Virus record (IMG/VR): IMGVR_UViG_3300046534_001341
Coordinates: 1-64,000 of that record
DNA length: 64,000 nucleotides
Source of the DNA: a virus
Direction: 5' to 3' (one strand)
The translations under genes were made by a program, and so were the position numbers. Within the stretch, counting starts at the first letter, position 1, and each line of letters opens with the position of its first letter. Below are positions 27,101-34,609 of this stretch, piece after piece. Below the pieces are notes generated by a model. The model was not told the origin of the DNA and did not search any database. It worked only from the letters and a program-made list of their open reading frames with translations.

Positions 27101-28270
27101 ATTATATATGATCTCGTTGGTGGCAGTACCCGGTAGGAAGTTAGATGAGCCTGTTACCGCAAATGTAACATTATCCCCGTCAGCATCTGTAGCAGGCCCT
27201 AGGATTATAGTTAAGTCATTACCCACAGAAGTATTTAGGTTTTGGTCTATCACCGCCGGAAGGCTGTTAGCGTCAGCAGCAGTAACATCTATTCTTACGG
27301 TGCCGTCATCGGTACCACCACGACTATCATTACCGGTAACAACCATAGTCACTGAACCAACAGTGGCTGAGTTGAATGTCATGATACGCCCGTTGATAGT
27401 AAAATCAGAGCTACCAACAGCGGTGTAGATAATTGCATCCCCATCCGCATCATTTAACGGCCCTAAGGTAATTGATAGGTCTTCATTCTCAATTACAGTC
27501 AGAAGTAACTGATCAGGCACTACTGGATTATTAGGGTTCAAAAACACAACCCCAATTGTCAACGTACCTGTATCAGAGACCGTACCATCAGAACCACTAA
27601 TGACTATGGTTCTAGTCCCTTCTGTGGCAACATTGAGGGTTAATTTGTTTGTGGTGATTGAGTACTCAGCACTATTGGTGGCAGAGTAAGTAATCGTATC
27701 CCCATCGACATCAGTTAATGGGCCAAGGGTTACCTCATAATTTATACCTGTAGTGGTACTTAGATTTTGATCGTTAACCACAGGAGCGTTGTTACCGTCA
27801 GCGGCTTCAGTCACTGTGATGGTGGATTGGGCTGTGCCTGTATTTCCGGCGGCATCAATAGCACTGTAGGTAACCGTGTACACATTCTCGGTAAGGGGGT
27901 CAGGATGCGAAGCCAAGTTATTGGTTACGACAAGTGACCCATCGATATCATCCAAGGCACTACTTGAAGAAATATAAAGAGCTAATGAGGCGTGGGTAAT
28001 GCCAGCAGCACCGTAGGCATAGATTCTTGTGGTGGGACCGGGGGTAGTAACCACAGGATTATTGGTATCTGGGGTAGGTGTTTCACCACCACCACCTCCA
28101 CCTAACCATCCTGCGCCACCCTGTTCGGTCGTTATAATTTCACTGATTGAACCATAAGTAGCTTCAAGCTCTCGGTACACAGCAGCCCCGTTACCAACAC
28201 CAGCTAAACCTCGGGCACCCATCAGCACCTGTACGGTCTTCACCTCACGGATTTTTACTTTATCAACCAT
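24131..28270 (-). CDS. large receptor-binding/tail appendage protein with SGNH-hydrolase-like domain
   Basis: The 1379-residue protein starts with a short anchor and a poly-Gly hinge near residue 60. Three cadherin-like repeats follow at about residues 165-415, each with a D-x-DGD core. Next is an SGNH/GDSL esterase-like domain with S433/S436 in a YSGWS turn and a C-terminal DTFHPS block (D630, H633). Another cadherin-like unit, two copies of an F-G-S/N-G beta module (about 820-990 and 1205-1379) and an Ig-like domain around 1115-1195 (WQKDG, then YTC) complete it. The layout suggests a surface-binding appendage that deacetylates or cleaves host polysaccharide. N4 appendage genes lie in this region, but the domain content differs. 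Confidence 0.7.
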   Translation of the reverse strand: MVDKVKIREVKTVQVLMGARGLAGVGNGAAVYRELEATYGSISEIITTEQGGAGWLGGGGGGETPTPDTNNPVVTTPGPTTRIYAYGAAGITHASLALYISSSSALDDIDGSLVVTNNLASHPDPLTENVYTVTYSAIDAAGNTGTAQSTITVTEAADGNNAPVVNDQNLSTTTGINYEVTLGPLTDVDGDTITYSATNSAEYSITTNKLTLNVATEGTRTIVISGSDGTVSDTGTLTIGVVFLNPNNPVVPDQLLLTVIENEDLSITLGPLNDADGDAIIYTAVGSSDFTINGRIMTFNSATVGSVTMVVTGNDSRGGTDDGTVRIDVTAADANSLPAVIDQNLNTSVGNDLTIILGPATDADGDNVTFAVTGSSNFLPGTATNEIIYNGPLEQTESLTVTASDGIGVDVVATITITVAAASVEIPTLIAYSGWSTMNYVMTGYNTAGSTTPPDVHNPSVYKMVGQMYLANNIAGYVDDFNFIDQGSDNINSSAAKTHTQATSSSVIIYSAYGSDSGITADPVVANSAPGAGSIGWIDRMVDMASDAEAKGAIPIMYQSWAGSTDVGTLPNALINSDQLQAKHGMLIIRTAEIMEELGNMDAAYITNTQSVGSVNFLPPVTHLYSGGNDTFHPSYGQAYVNALATFKCLTGISAADNLFEIPSGGNVGTKYGMSSQFIADIITAVDVIQNESIVNGLADGAVPIGNSFSRTGTQAVEGKINIPSASNLRDDTPIVASRMTVKTITGADFTSTDLTDGVFTFTPRGDLLGDTVVVFTYEDTTAQEVDITLTLNVEAVAVIPPQEVIIDFGSGNATSFSTPGNLYNHTITAGGKVINGIRQFNTLSTQGSLQDTDGTGIGTITSLSSGGLSGGGYGGNSNPVTDVFAPYVELDENGSAVLNGETIAFTAAGFDSGVNYRVVIGVHWGAGDNLIDANVNDVLGEMNANKDAHVVYDKVVKASSAGAITVSFAARSGQAFALSYVTFNKITDGTPAATPQAVTYTLEPLDIDTIAGETVIFRTLVSSESSGQWYEDDVLMNGETAFDLSVTTTAGHNNRVYKRTATNAGGMTTSRLATMSILSTPPTISQEPTSGDTRIEGEPFTVSAAAVGATTQKWQKDGVDIAGATNTSYSSNALLSDSGSVYTCIFTNAYGSTTTTGYTITVTVKNVQYWFSFGNSGGATQNLDAGYSDSSGNGAGNGAGGEAINWIRSLNTTPITLGGMWRNDADVVTDMSITYDNPAGGGSIDSWSNLDSTAASDTNVLARLAEKGLDIHVNLWGRYVYMAANDTARFVYSGTDFVVGETWRVQVVTIHYRENTNDDGAIDVTLNGTLHDTGGRSQPYVDLVIFDEITVIGGDGLLSVTIDPKNNSNLNGIRLLKV

Positions 28271-28656
28271 TACCGCACCACTCCTTTAATAAATTGAATT
28301 CTACCAGTTAATACTGTTGTTACGAAACCATCTGAGTATGTAAGACGACAACCGTACACAAAAGTTTTCTTGGTTTCGTTGCCTGTTAGAAACAAGGCCG
28401 TCTTGGATTGATCAATAGAGAACTGAAGTAAACTAGGGGTAGGGTCAAGCACATCCCCATCAGTTGGTATCACCACACCCTCAGAAGCATCAGAGGTAAA
28501 TAACGTATCCACAGACAATACAGAATTACGTATTTGTAGCTCCACGGTGGCGCCTACGAGATCTGTGACTGGCTCACCCTTATCATCCAACAAGGATAAA
28601 TCAATAGAAAGCGTGTTCCCGACTATATGGTCGAAGTGATATTGTTGTATAACCAT
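28270..28656 (-). CDS. small tail-operon protein
   Basis: The internal ATG at 28656 is chosen because AAAGGTAA lies just upstream and the longer frame would overlap the ThiE-like gene. The 128-residue product is beta-rich, opening MVIQQYHFDHIVGNT and with a DDKGEPV turn. This resembles small phage baseplate or fibre-attachment proteins with a BppU-like N-terminal fold. It overlaps the adhesin start by one base, suggesting it connects or chaperones that adhesin. The family is not certain. Confidence 0.5.
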   Translation of the reverse strand: MVIQQYHFDHIVGNTLSIDLSLLDDKGEPVTDLVGATVELQIRNSVLSVDTLFTSDASEGVVIPTDGDVLDPTPSLLQFSIDQSKTALFLTGNETKKTFVYGCRLTYSDGFVTTVLTGRIQFIKGVVR

Positions 28657-28660
28657 GAGT

Positions 28661-29260
28661 TTACCTTTTAGTTGTTTTGGTTTCTTGGAAGCCGCGCACC
28701 TTACGGTATATATCACCAGAGCGATACACATCCCCTATTATTGCTGCATCTTCACACCCGAACATAAGCATATTAATGTAGTTATCAGAGGTTATCCCAC
28801 CAATGGCAACAACCGGTTTATCTGTAGCAGCAGTAATACGTTTGAGGGATTCTACCCCTATGGGGCGGTTGGCGACAGTCTTTGTGGTTGTAGAAAAAAT
28901 TGGACCCACACCGTAATAGTCAGCCAAGTCATTCATTTGATCTGGTTTAGTTATGGTGAGTCCAATTTTTATGCAGGGTGAGAGGTATCGCCGTGCTACA
29001 TCAATAGGTAAATCCAGTTGCCCAATATGCAGGTAATCTGCCTCAACAGCGTTGGCAATATCCATACGATTATTGATACATAACTTATTACCATACTTAG
29101 AGGTGATCTCTTTGACCCTTAATGCTGTGTCAAGTATGTGGCCATCGAACCCCAGGGGGTATGAGAATTGGATCACATCAGCACCAGCTCTGGCCACCTC
29201 CTCGACTACCTGGAGAAGATTATCTACATGGCCATCAACGTAACTAGTAATGAAGTGCAT
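28661..29260 (-). CDS. ThiE/TenI-like protein (thiamine phosphate synthase superfamily)
   Basis: The 199-residue TIM-barrel protein has ThiE landmarks in order: INNR-x-D near residue 63, LHIGQLDLP near 77-85, GVGPIFSTTTK near 116-126 and a VAIGGI strand near 150. ThiE joins hydroxymethylpyrimidine pyrophosphate and thiazole phosphate to make thiamine phosphate. The usual Q-x-R-x-K pyrophosphate site is replaced by V-I-Q-F-S-Y, and the Mg-binding Asp of I-N-D-R is Asn here. The active site is therefore altered, as in the ThiE paralogue TenI. The gene is translationally coupled inside the tail operon: start overlaps the upstream stop, and the next gene starts four bases after its end. Finding it among tail genes is odd. 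Confidence 0.75.
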   Translation of the reverse strand: MHFITSYVDGHVDNLLQVVEEVARAGADVIQFSYPLGFDGHILDTALRVKEITSKYGNKLCINNRMDIANAVEADYLHIGQLDLPIDVARRYLSPCIKIGLTITKPDQMNDLADYYGVGPIFSTTTKTVANRPIGVESLKRITAATDKPVVAIGGITSDNYINMLMFGCEDAAIIGDVYRSGDIYRKVRGFQETKTTKR

Positions 29261-30528
29261 TAAAACAACCTATGTGAGAATTCCACAACACGCCCATAAG
29301 GCTTATCTGCCCAATAGAATACGTTTCCTACATACGGGAACCGACTGGCTGAGAGACTCTCACGGAGGGCTAACGGCATATCGGTAGTAGATTTCACCTT
29401 ATGGTTCGCTTGCACCACCACGCCTTCAGGAGAGGTCTTGTCACTACCAGTATCCTCATAGATAAATAGAACCTCTAGGGTGGTCATATCTATTTCAGCA
29501 GATCGGGCATCAGGGTAGATTTCGTATAAATCTGAGATGGTGCCTTCTTGATACTTGGCAGAGTATTTTTTGCTACCGAAAGTCCACGTCACACCGTAGG
29601 CCAGAATATCGACATCCCCTTCACGGTAAATACAGTAGTCATTCAGAAACACTGAACCATCATCGATAAGGTTATGGAACTGCCCACGGATGATCTTATT
29701 AACCCCAACAAATTTTTCCTGTATTACATTAAGGGAGAAACCAACCGGCACCTCGACATCACCATTAATATCCGCAATAGCATTTACAATCTCTTTGATT
29801 GGTCCACCTTGTGAATACGTGGCCACAAATTTGCTATACATGTGTAGGGTACGTGGGGTAGTCCAAGTACGGGATTTGTAATCAGCGTAAGTAGGGCACT
29901 CAAGTTCCCACGTATAGAAGTTTTTAATACCTGCAGTCAGGATGAAATAATCACAAATATCATCGATAACCACATCGCCATGGTTGTAGTGATCAAACAA
30001 GGCCACATCGTATGTACCCTCGTGTGTGTAAATATCACCCTGTATAATAGTGATATTGGTTAAGTCGAAGCCCTGGGCCATGAATACATCTATGACTCTC
30101 GGATCCGATTCAATAACCGTCACAGAATTCACGGAGGCTTTGTTGGCCACAAGCAGAGAAGTAATCCCCATACCCAAACCACCTATGACCACATCCCCAA
30201 CAGCATCGTAATACTGAGAGTAGAGTTGGTTCATGGACGAGTGGGAGTTCGTCATCCAAACCACATTCCCAAGCATCAACAAACTGGAGTCGCCTAAATT
30301 AATTATGGATACCCCGTCAGAGTCAACCGTCTTGAAAGTAATCTGGTTGGTCTCCCCCTCATTGCTCTTCAGCTCACCACCGGAAATATAGTAATCCGAC
30401 GTGTTCATGGAGGTACGTACAATAGGGTCGATGATGGCAGCCTGCTCAGAAGTGAGAGGGATACCATCAACAATATCTATTGAAATGAACTGCCCAGAGT
30501 TTGGGATGTACTCGGTTAAGTGGTTCAT
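29260..30528 (-). CDS. SAM-binding / spermidine-synthase-like protein in tail operon
   Basis: The 422-residue protein contains a class I SAM-binding Rossmann core: GDVVIGGLGMGITS around residues 110-125 (motif I), VTVIESDPRVID around 135-146 with the acidic residue ending strand two, and GDIYTH...YDVALFDHY around 163-182. The preceding beta hairpin (SSLLMLGNVVWMT) resembles the N-terminal domain of spermidine synthases. The last 200 residues form a beta-rich domain I do not recognise. It may be an enzyme acting on host surface or virion, or a structural reuse of the fold. It is coupled to the upstream tail gene by a four-base overlap. Confidence 0.65.
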   Translation of the reverse strand: MNHLTEYIPNSGQFISIDIVDGIPLTSEQAAIIDPIVRTSMNTSDYYISGGELKSNEGETNQITFKTVDSDGVSIINLGDSSLLMLGNVVWMTNSHSSMNQLYSQYYDAVGDVVIGGLGMGITSLLVANKASVNSVTVIESDPRVIDVFMAQGFDLTNITIIQGDIYTHEGTYDVALFDHYNHGDVVIDDICDYFILTAGIKNFYTWELECPTYADYKSRTWTTPRTLHMYSKFVATYSQGGPIKEIVNAIADINGDVEVPVGFSLNVIQEKFVGVNKIIRGQFHNLIDDGSVFLNDYCIYREGDVDILAYGVTWTFGSKKYSAKYQEGTISDLYEIYPDARSAEIDMTTLEVLFIYEDTGSDKTSPEGVVVQANHKVKSTTDMPLALRESLSASRFPYVGNVFYWADKPYGRVVEFSHRLF

Positions 30529-31679
30529 ACTAGGGGGTACATCCTTAGGGTAGCGGTGTAATTCATTGCGGGGCCGTTATTTATGCTGTGGTTAGATAGG
30601 AATAACATACCCTGCACCATTCGTAGAATAAAGGCGTTCATCTGTTGTGGGTAGTAAACACCGTTATATACTGTACCAGATGAGGATTGACGCAGAGCAC
30701 CAACAATACCGTTATACTGGACTTTGAATGTGATGAGGACATTCTCATCTATTATTACAGCTATCATCTTACCGAAGTGTTGGATGAGGGGACCTAGATT
30801 CACTAGGTTGTGTATACCAGAAGCTGTTACGGCATTAGCATTAAGAACTGCCACATATGGAGAATCTAGGCTCAACTCAGGTGGTGGAGCGTTTGTGTCG
30901 AATATTGTGTTATTACCTTGACGGACTAGTGTACGACCGTTGGTGACATTTAAACGCATACCAGAACCATTTACGGTAGGGTTCACCATATATAGGGGAG
31001 TCTCGACACCCCCCGCCTCTACGGCTGAGTTCAGGTACAAAGGTATTGCACTAGGTAAAGCAGCAGACTGCAAGAATTTAATACCCCCCATATTAACCCC
31101 CTCCACTGAAAACTCAGAAGAGTTGATCACAGTCCCTGAAGACCCGTCGAAAGGGAAGGGGTCGATGGTACCATTGAGTCTAAAGTTATATATTATTATA
31201 TAAGCCGGTAGCTCATCAGAGTGCCCCCCCAACATTAAAGCAACCCCATTTGTGTGGTCCCCATAAGTGAAGACTGTCGTGCCTTGTGGGCCAGGTCCTT
31301 GAGATACGATGTAACCATAACTAGGTATCGAGTATACTGCACCTGGTTGTGCCGCCGTACCTGTGGTCAACCTAGCAGTGATGATTTTGTAGGTAGCACT
31401 CACAAGGGAGAAGGCGTAGCCCGCACGTATTTTCGCAAGTTGTGCAGGTGTCATATTCGACAACGAGGTGCGAGTGTAGTTAACCCCTACATTAGTCCTC
31501 CCAGATAAAGTGCTATACGAAGTGTGTATTCCTGGGGCAGTAGCAATATCATATTGTAAGTAAGTCAAGTCAGTGTGGAATATTGAATCCGCAACAGGAG
31601 CCCCCCGCATTGCTGCGAGAGTATGTACATTACGGGTGATATGACATTTGGTAGAGCCCTTACCAATAAATAAACTCAT
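30525..31679 (-). CDS. tail fibre-associated protein
   Basis: This 384-residue beta-rich, Gly/Ser/Thr-rich protein lacks recognisable enzyme motifs. It overlaps both neighbours by four bases, within the fibre cluster. Composition and context support a virion tail or appendage component, with the last 150 residues (repeated N-N/G-x-x-N turns) looking like a binding domain. Confidence 0.55.
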   Translation of the reverse strand: MSLFIGKGSTKCHITRNVHTLAAMRGAPVADSIFHTDLTYLQYDIATAPGIHTSYSTLSGRTNVGVNYTRTSLSNMTPAQLAKIRAGYAFSLVSATYKIITARLTTGTAAQPGAVYSIPSYGYIVSQGPGPQGTTVFTYGDHTNGVALMLGGHSDELPAYIIIYNFRLNGTIDPFPFDGSSGTVINSSEFSVEGVNMGGIKFLQSAALPSAIPLYLNSAVEAGGVETPLYMVNPTVNGSGMRLNVTNGRTLVRQGNNTIFDTNAPPPELSLDSPYVAVLNANAVTASGIHNLVNLGPLIQHFGKMIAVIIDENVLITFKVQYNGIVGALRQSSSGTVYNGVYYPQQMNAFILRMVQGMLFLSNHSINNGPAMNYTATLRMYPLV

Positions 31680-33853
31680 TTAATATGAATCTCCGAAGTG
31701 TCTAAATTAATCATCATGGTGTAGTTGGCTGCTGAACCGCCGGAGTTATATATCACACCTGTGTCGATCTTGTTAGCACTTAAGGTACCAGTAATCGCAG
31801 AACCTTCTACAGTCAATCCTTGGGTGTTTATGTGTTGGGCTAGTACAGAACCATCCACAAGCAAATTACCATCGATAACCTCTTGAAGAAGTACCCAGCC
31901 AGAGACGTAATCCCAATACCTAGATTCTGTGTACTTAGGTATGGCGGCTGGGTTATGTAAAGTAACTACATCGAAAGGGATTTTACCTATCCCAGCAGAA
32001 GTAATAGCTGCCTCGGCTTCAGTGTTAGACCAAGCACTTCCAGAGATGGTTCGGTAGAACCTAGACGAACCCCTCTCACCATCTTCACCTGCAGTCCCTT
32101 CACCACTAACTGTAATGGTTAAATTATCTACACTATCTCCGTCACCAGAAAGGAATGCCCCAAGGGATTGGGCAACAGTAACTTCAACAATAGAGGTGTA
32201 GAATATAGTGCCATTCTTGCGGTAGTACACGACACCTCCTACATTAGATATAGACAACACATCTGTGTTATTAACAGCACCGAAACTACCCCTGTCAGAG
32301 CCTCCCTCAATAACCGATATTACGTTAGTTGAGCCATTACGTATGATTCCATAGGATAGGTCGCCAATCGCTCCTAAGGCGGCCCCAACACCAGTATCTG
32401 GACGAATACCCACCAGCATATTAGCTGAAGCGTTAGTGGTGAATGAGAATAACCAACTACCTGTGAAATATTCGACGCTGATGGCTTTAGCCGCGTACAG
32501 GCCATCCACCGTGGACAGGATGGAATTAGGGGTAACACCTGAATTGACTATAGCTAGTAGGGTGAAATTACCGGCACCGGCTATACCATCCTTACCACTG
32601 AATTCCGCAGGTATAGACCACCCGTTTTGGCTCCATGAATTATCAGAGGGATTGTGTTGATATATGGATTTAGATACCCACGTAATCTCATCAGGTGCAG
32701 AGGCACTTGGATCATCATCCCAACCGGTCGGAGTAGTCTCTTGTTGGAGGGTACCATTGAATGCGCCCCCAGTTGGTGTAGGAGGGATACTCACTTGGTT
32801 AATAAAGATGTAAGAAGTGAATCGACCATTAGCAGCATCCAGGTAGTCGACACCTTTTTGTGGTGTGTACCCGTCTTCCCCGGAGAATTTTACCGGGAAA
32901 TCCCAATCAGTACCTACCCAGTTCTCCCCAATTTTTTCGTACTTGCGGGTGGAGAACCAAATAAATACACCAGTCGTCGGCGATGCTGGGTCATCTGACC
33001 AACCTGTCGGGAGTAGTTCACTTTGCGGCGTACCATCGAATGAGCCTCCTACAGGTAGAATTGGTTGTAGTGCGGATAATTTATAGATGAATGAGATGAA
33101 TACACCATTATCACCATCGAAAAAGTCGACGCCTTTAAGTGGGGTAATACCATCTTCACCTGAGAACTTGGCTGGAGAACTCCAACCGTTCAACTTATTC
33201 CAAGATGAGGTACCATTATCTACATAACGAGTACTGCACACCCAAGTGTATTCACCCTGAGCAGGGGAGCTGGGGTTATCGGTCCAACTAGTGGGAACGG
33301 TTTCTGACTCCCCATCGAATGAGCCATTGATTGGGTCACTAGGTTGGAGGGTGGAGTTTTGGAATATGTACGATGTGAATGCGCCACCATCACCATCAAA
33401 AAAATCAACACCCTTAGTTGGTGTGACGCCATCAGTACCGGTCAGCCTAGAAGGTATAGACCAACCGTTGTTGTTCCAAGTACCTTGGTCATCCTCAGCA
33501 ATGTATGTGGTCGCACTTATCCAAGTGTATTCATCTACATTAGGTGAACTAGGGTCATTGGTCCAGTTAGTAGGTGGGACGCTAGTTACCCCATCAAAGC
33601 TACCCCCACCGGCCACATCTGGTGCCACGAGGGCATTACGGAAAGCAAAGATAATCGTGTTACCTTTACGCCCATCGAAGTAATGCAGCCCCTTCTGTGG
33701 AGTATCCCCATCGTCTCCTTTGACACCTTGGTTTAATTGTAGGTGCTCGGCCACCAATAGAATCTTATCTAGGTTCTCCGCGACCTGACGAACCTTGTCG
33801 TATTTAGAATTGAGGTACTGGTCCACAACCCCATTCAAATTATTGTTGGACAT
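31676..33853 (-). CDS. modular tail fibre with four collagen-like/tip repeats
   Basis: The 725-residue protein starts with a helical anchor (residues 1-40), followed by four tandem units of about 93 residues (43-415). Each begins G-x-DG-x-TP-x-KG and carries an F/YDG turn, a conserved FDG motif, a W-x-DDPS/NDPS segment and a GWS-x-P end. A beta domain follows, then a C-terminal region with a DGNLLVDGSV motif like the end of lambda J-type and other phage host-specificity proteins. The repeats are probably a spacer that extends the receptor-binding end. The start overlaps the upstream connector stop by one base. Confidence 0.7.
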   Translation of the reverse strand: MSNNNLNGVVDQYLNSKYDKVRQVAENLDKILLVAEHLQLNQGVKGDDGDTPQKGLHYFDGRKGNTIIFAFRNALVAPDVAGGGSFDGVTSVPPTNWTNDPSSPNVDEYTWISATTYIAEDDQGTWNNNGWSIPSRLTGTDGVTPTKGVDFFDGDGGAFTSYIFQNSTLQPSDPINGSFDGESETVPTSWTDNPSSPAQGEYTWVCSTRYVDNGTSSWNKLNGWSSPAKFSGEDGITPLKGVDFFDGDNGVFISFIYKLSALQPILPVGGSFDGTPQSELLPTGWSDDPASPTTGVFIWFSTRKYEKIGENWVGTDWDFPVKFSGEDGYTPQKGVDYLDAANGRFTSYIFINQVSIPPTPTGGAFNGTLQQETTPTGWDDDPSASAPDEITWVSKSIYQHNPSDNSWSQNGWSIPAEFSGKDGIAGAGNFTLLAIVNSGVTPNSILSTVDGLYAAKAISVEYFTGSWLFSFTTNASANMLVGIRPDTGVGAALGAIGDLSYGIIRNGSTNVISVIEGGSDRGSFGAVNNTDVLSISNVGGVVYYRKNGTIFYTSIVEVTVAQSLGAFLSGDGDSVDNLTITVSGEGTAGEDGERGSSRFYRTISGSAWSNTEAEAAITSAGIGKIPFDVVTLHNPAAIPKYTESRYWDYVSGWVLLQEVIDGNLLVDGSVLAQHINTQGLTVEGSAITGTLSANKIDTGVIYNSGGSAANYTMMINLDTSEIHIK
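32610..33727 (-). repeat. four in-frame tandem repeats of about 280 bases
   Basis: The coding repeats of the fibre gene are diverged but clearly homologous at protein level (TPxKG, FDG, DDPS, GWSxP). Such arrays change length by recombination and can alter fibre reach. Confidence 0.7.
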
Positions 33854-34578
33854 TAAACAAACCCTCTACTTGAGAACTTAGTTTCAGGGGCCTCCTCCTT
33901 CTGGACGATGCCTTTATTCTCAATCTCCATACATGCGCGCTCGTACTTAGCTTCATACATAGCACCATTATTTGTACCCTCAAGGCTTGGGACAGAGGCA
34001 TGTACTCGGGCAGCCACAAACAATAACAAGCATTGCATGTACGTGTACGGTAGAACCACTTCATTGGTGGAAGCATCAAGATTATCATTGACAATTTTTG
34101 GGTGGTTCTTTCTGTAATGTACAACCATAGCTTTATCATCGCTTGGGAAAGGTACAGTCAGAGTATTGAACTGAGGGAGCCATAATGAGTAAGGGTCGCC
34201 GGATTTATTTAGAGTAAGTGGTTCACCCAACTCATCAACAACACGTTCTATTTTTAGGATGCCACCGACAAAGGGGTCAGCCAATGAGTCAACTATGTAA
34301 TGGTTGGCGTCTACTTGGTATGCACCCTCATAATTAGCCGCAGTACCATTGGCGGGTATGAGTGTGTAATCAGATACCGACTCAAACTGCTGGACAAATA
34401 ATTTACCAGACATAAGTGGGAATCGTGAGTGCAACGCAGTGAGGGCCATATTGATGTGAGGTATTACAGTATCATAGCTACCGTAATCCATAGCACCGCT
34501 TTCGTGCTCATCATATTCATTGGCTAGGGTAGATAACTCCCCTCGTGCAAGCTGGTCTAAGATCTCAGAAAGAAGCAT
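33853..34578 (-). CDS. head-tail connector / tail tube-type protein (N4 gp67-like by position)
   Basis: This 241-residue protein lies between the fibre gene and the large terminase, where N4 encodes a head-tail connecting protein (gp67). The N-terminal segment (LLSEILDQLARGELSTLA, then a helix with MALTALHSRF) resembles adaptor proteins that attach to the portal. It is the most likely adaptor, but the evidence is position and general pattern. Confidence 0.6.
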   Translation of the reverse strand: MLLSEILDQLARGELSTLANEYDEHESGAMDYGSYDTVIPHINMALTALHSRFPLMSGKLFVQQFESVSDYTLIPANGTAANYEGAYQVDANHYIVDSLADPFVGGILKIERVVDELGEPLTLNKSGDPYSLWLPQFNTLTVPFPSDDKAMVVHYRKNHPKIVNDNLDASTNEVVLPYTYMQCLLLFVAARVHASVPSLEGTNNGAMYEAKYERACMEIENKGIVQKEEAPETKFSSRGFV

Positions 34579-34609
34579 ATCATTTACCTAGTTAGAAAAT
34601 TTTAACCAA

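Noticed and set aside
32610-33727. Regular repeats that might be taken for a CRISPR-like array
   Set aside because: Units of about 280 bases are in-frame coding repeats of a fibre protein; no short repeats with unique spacers exist in the window.
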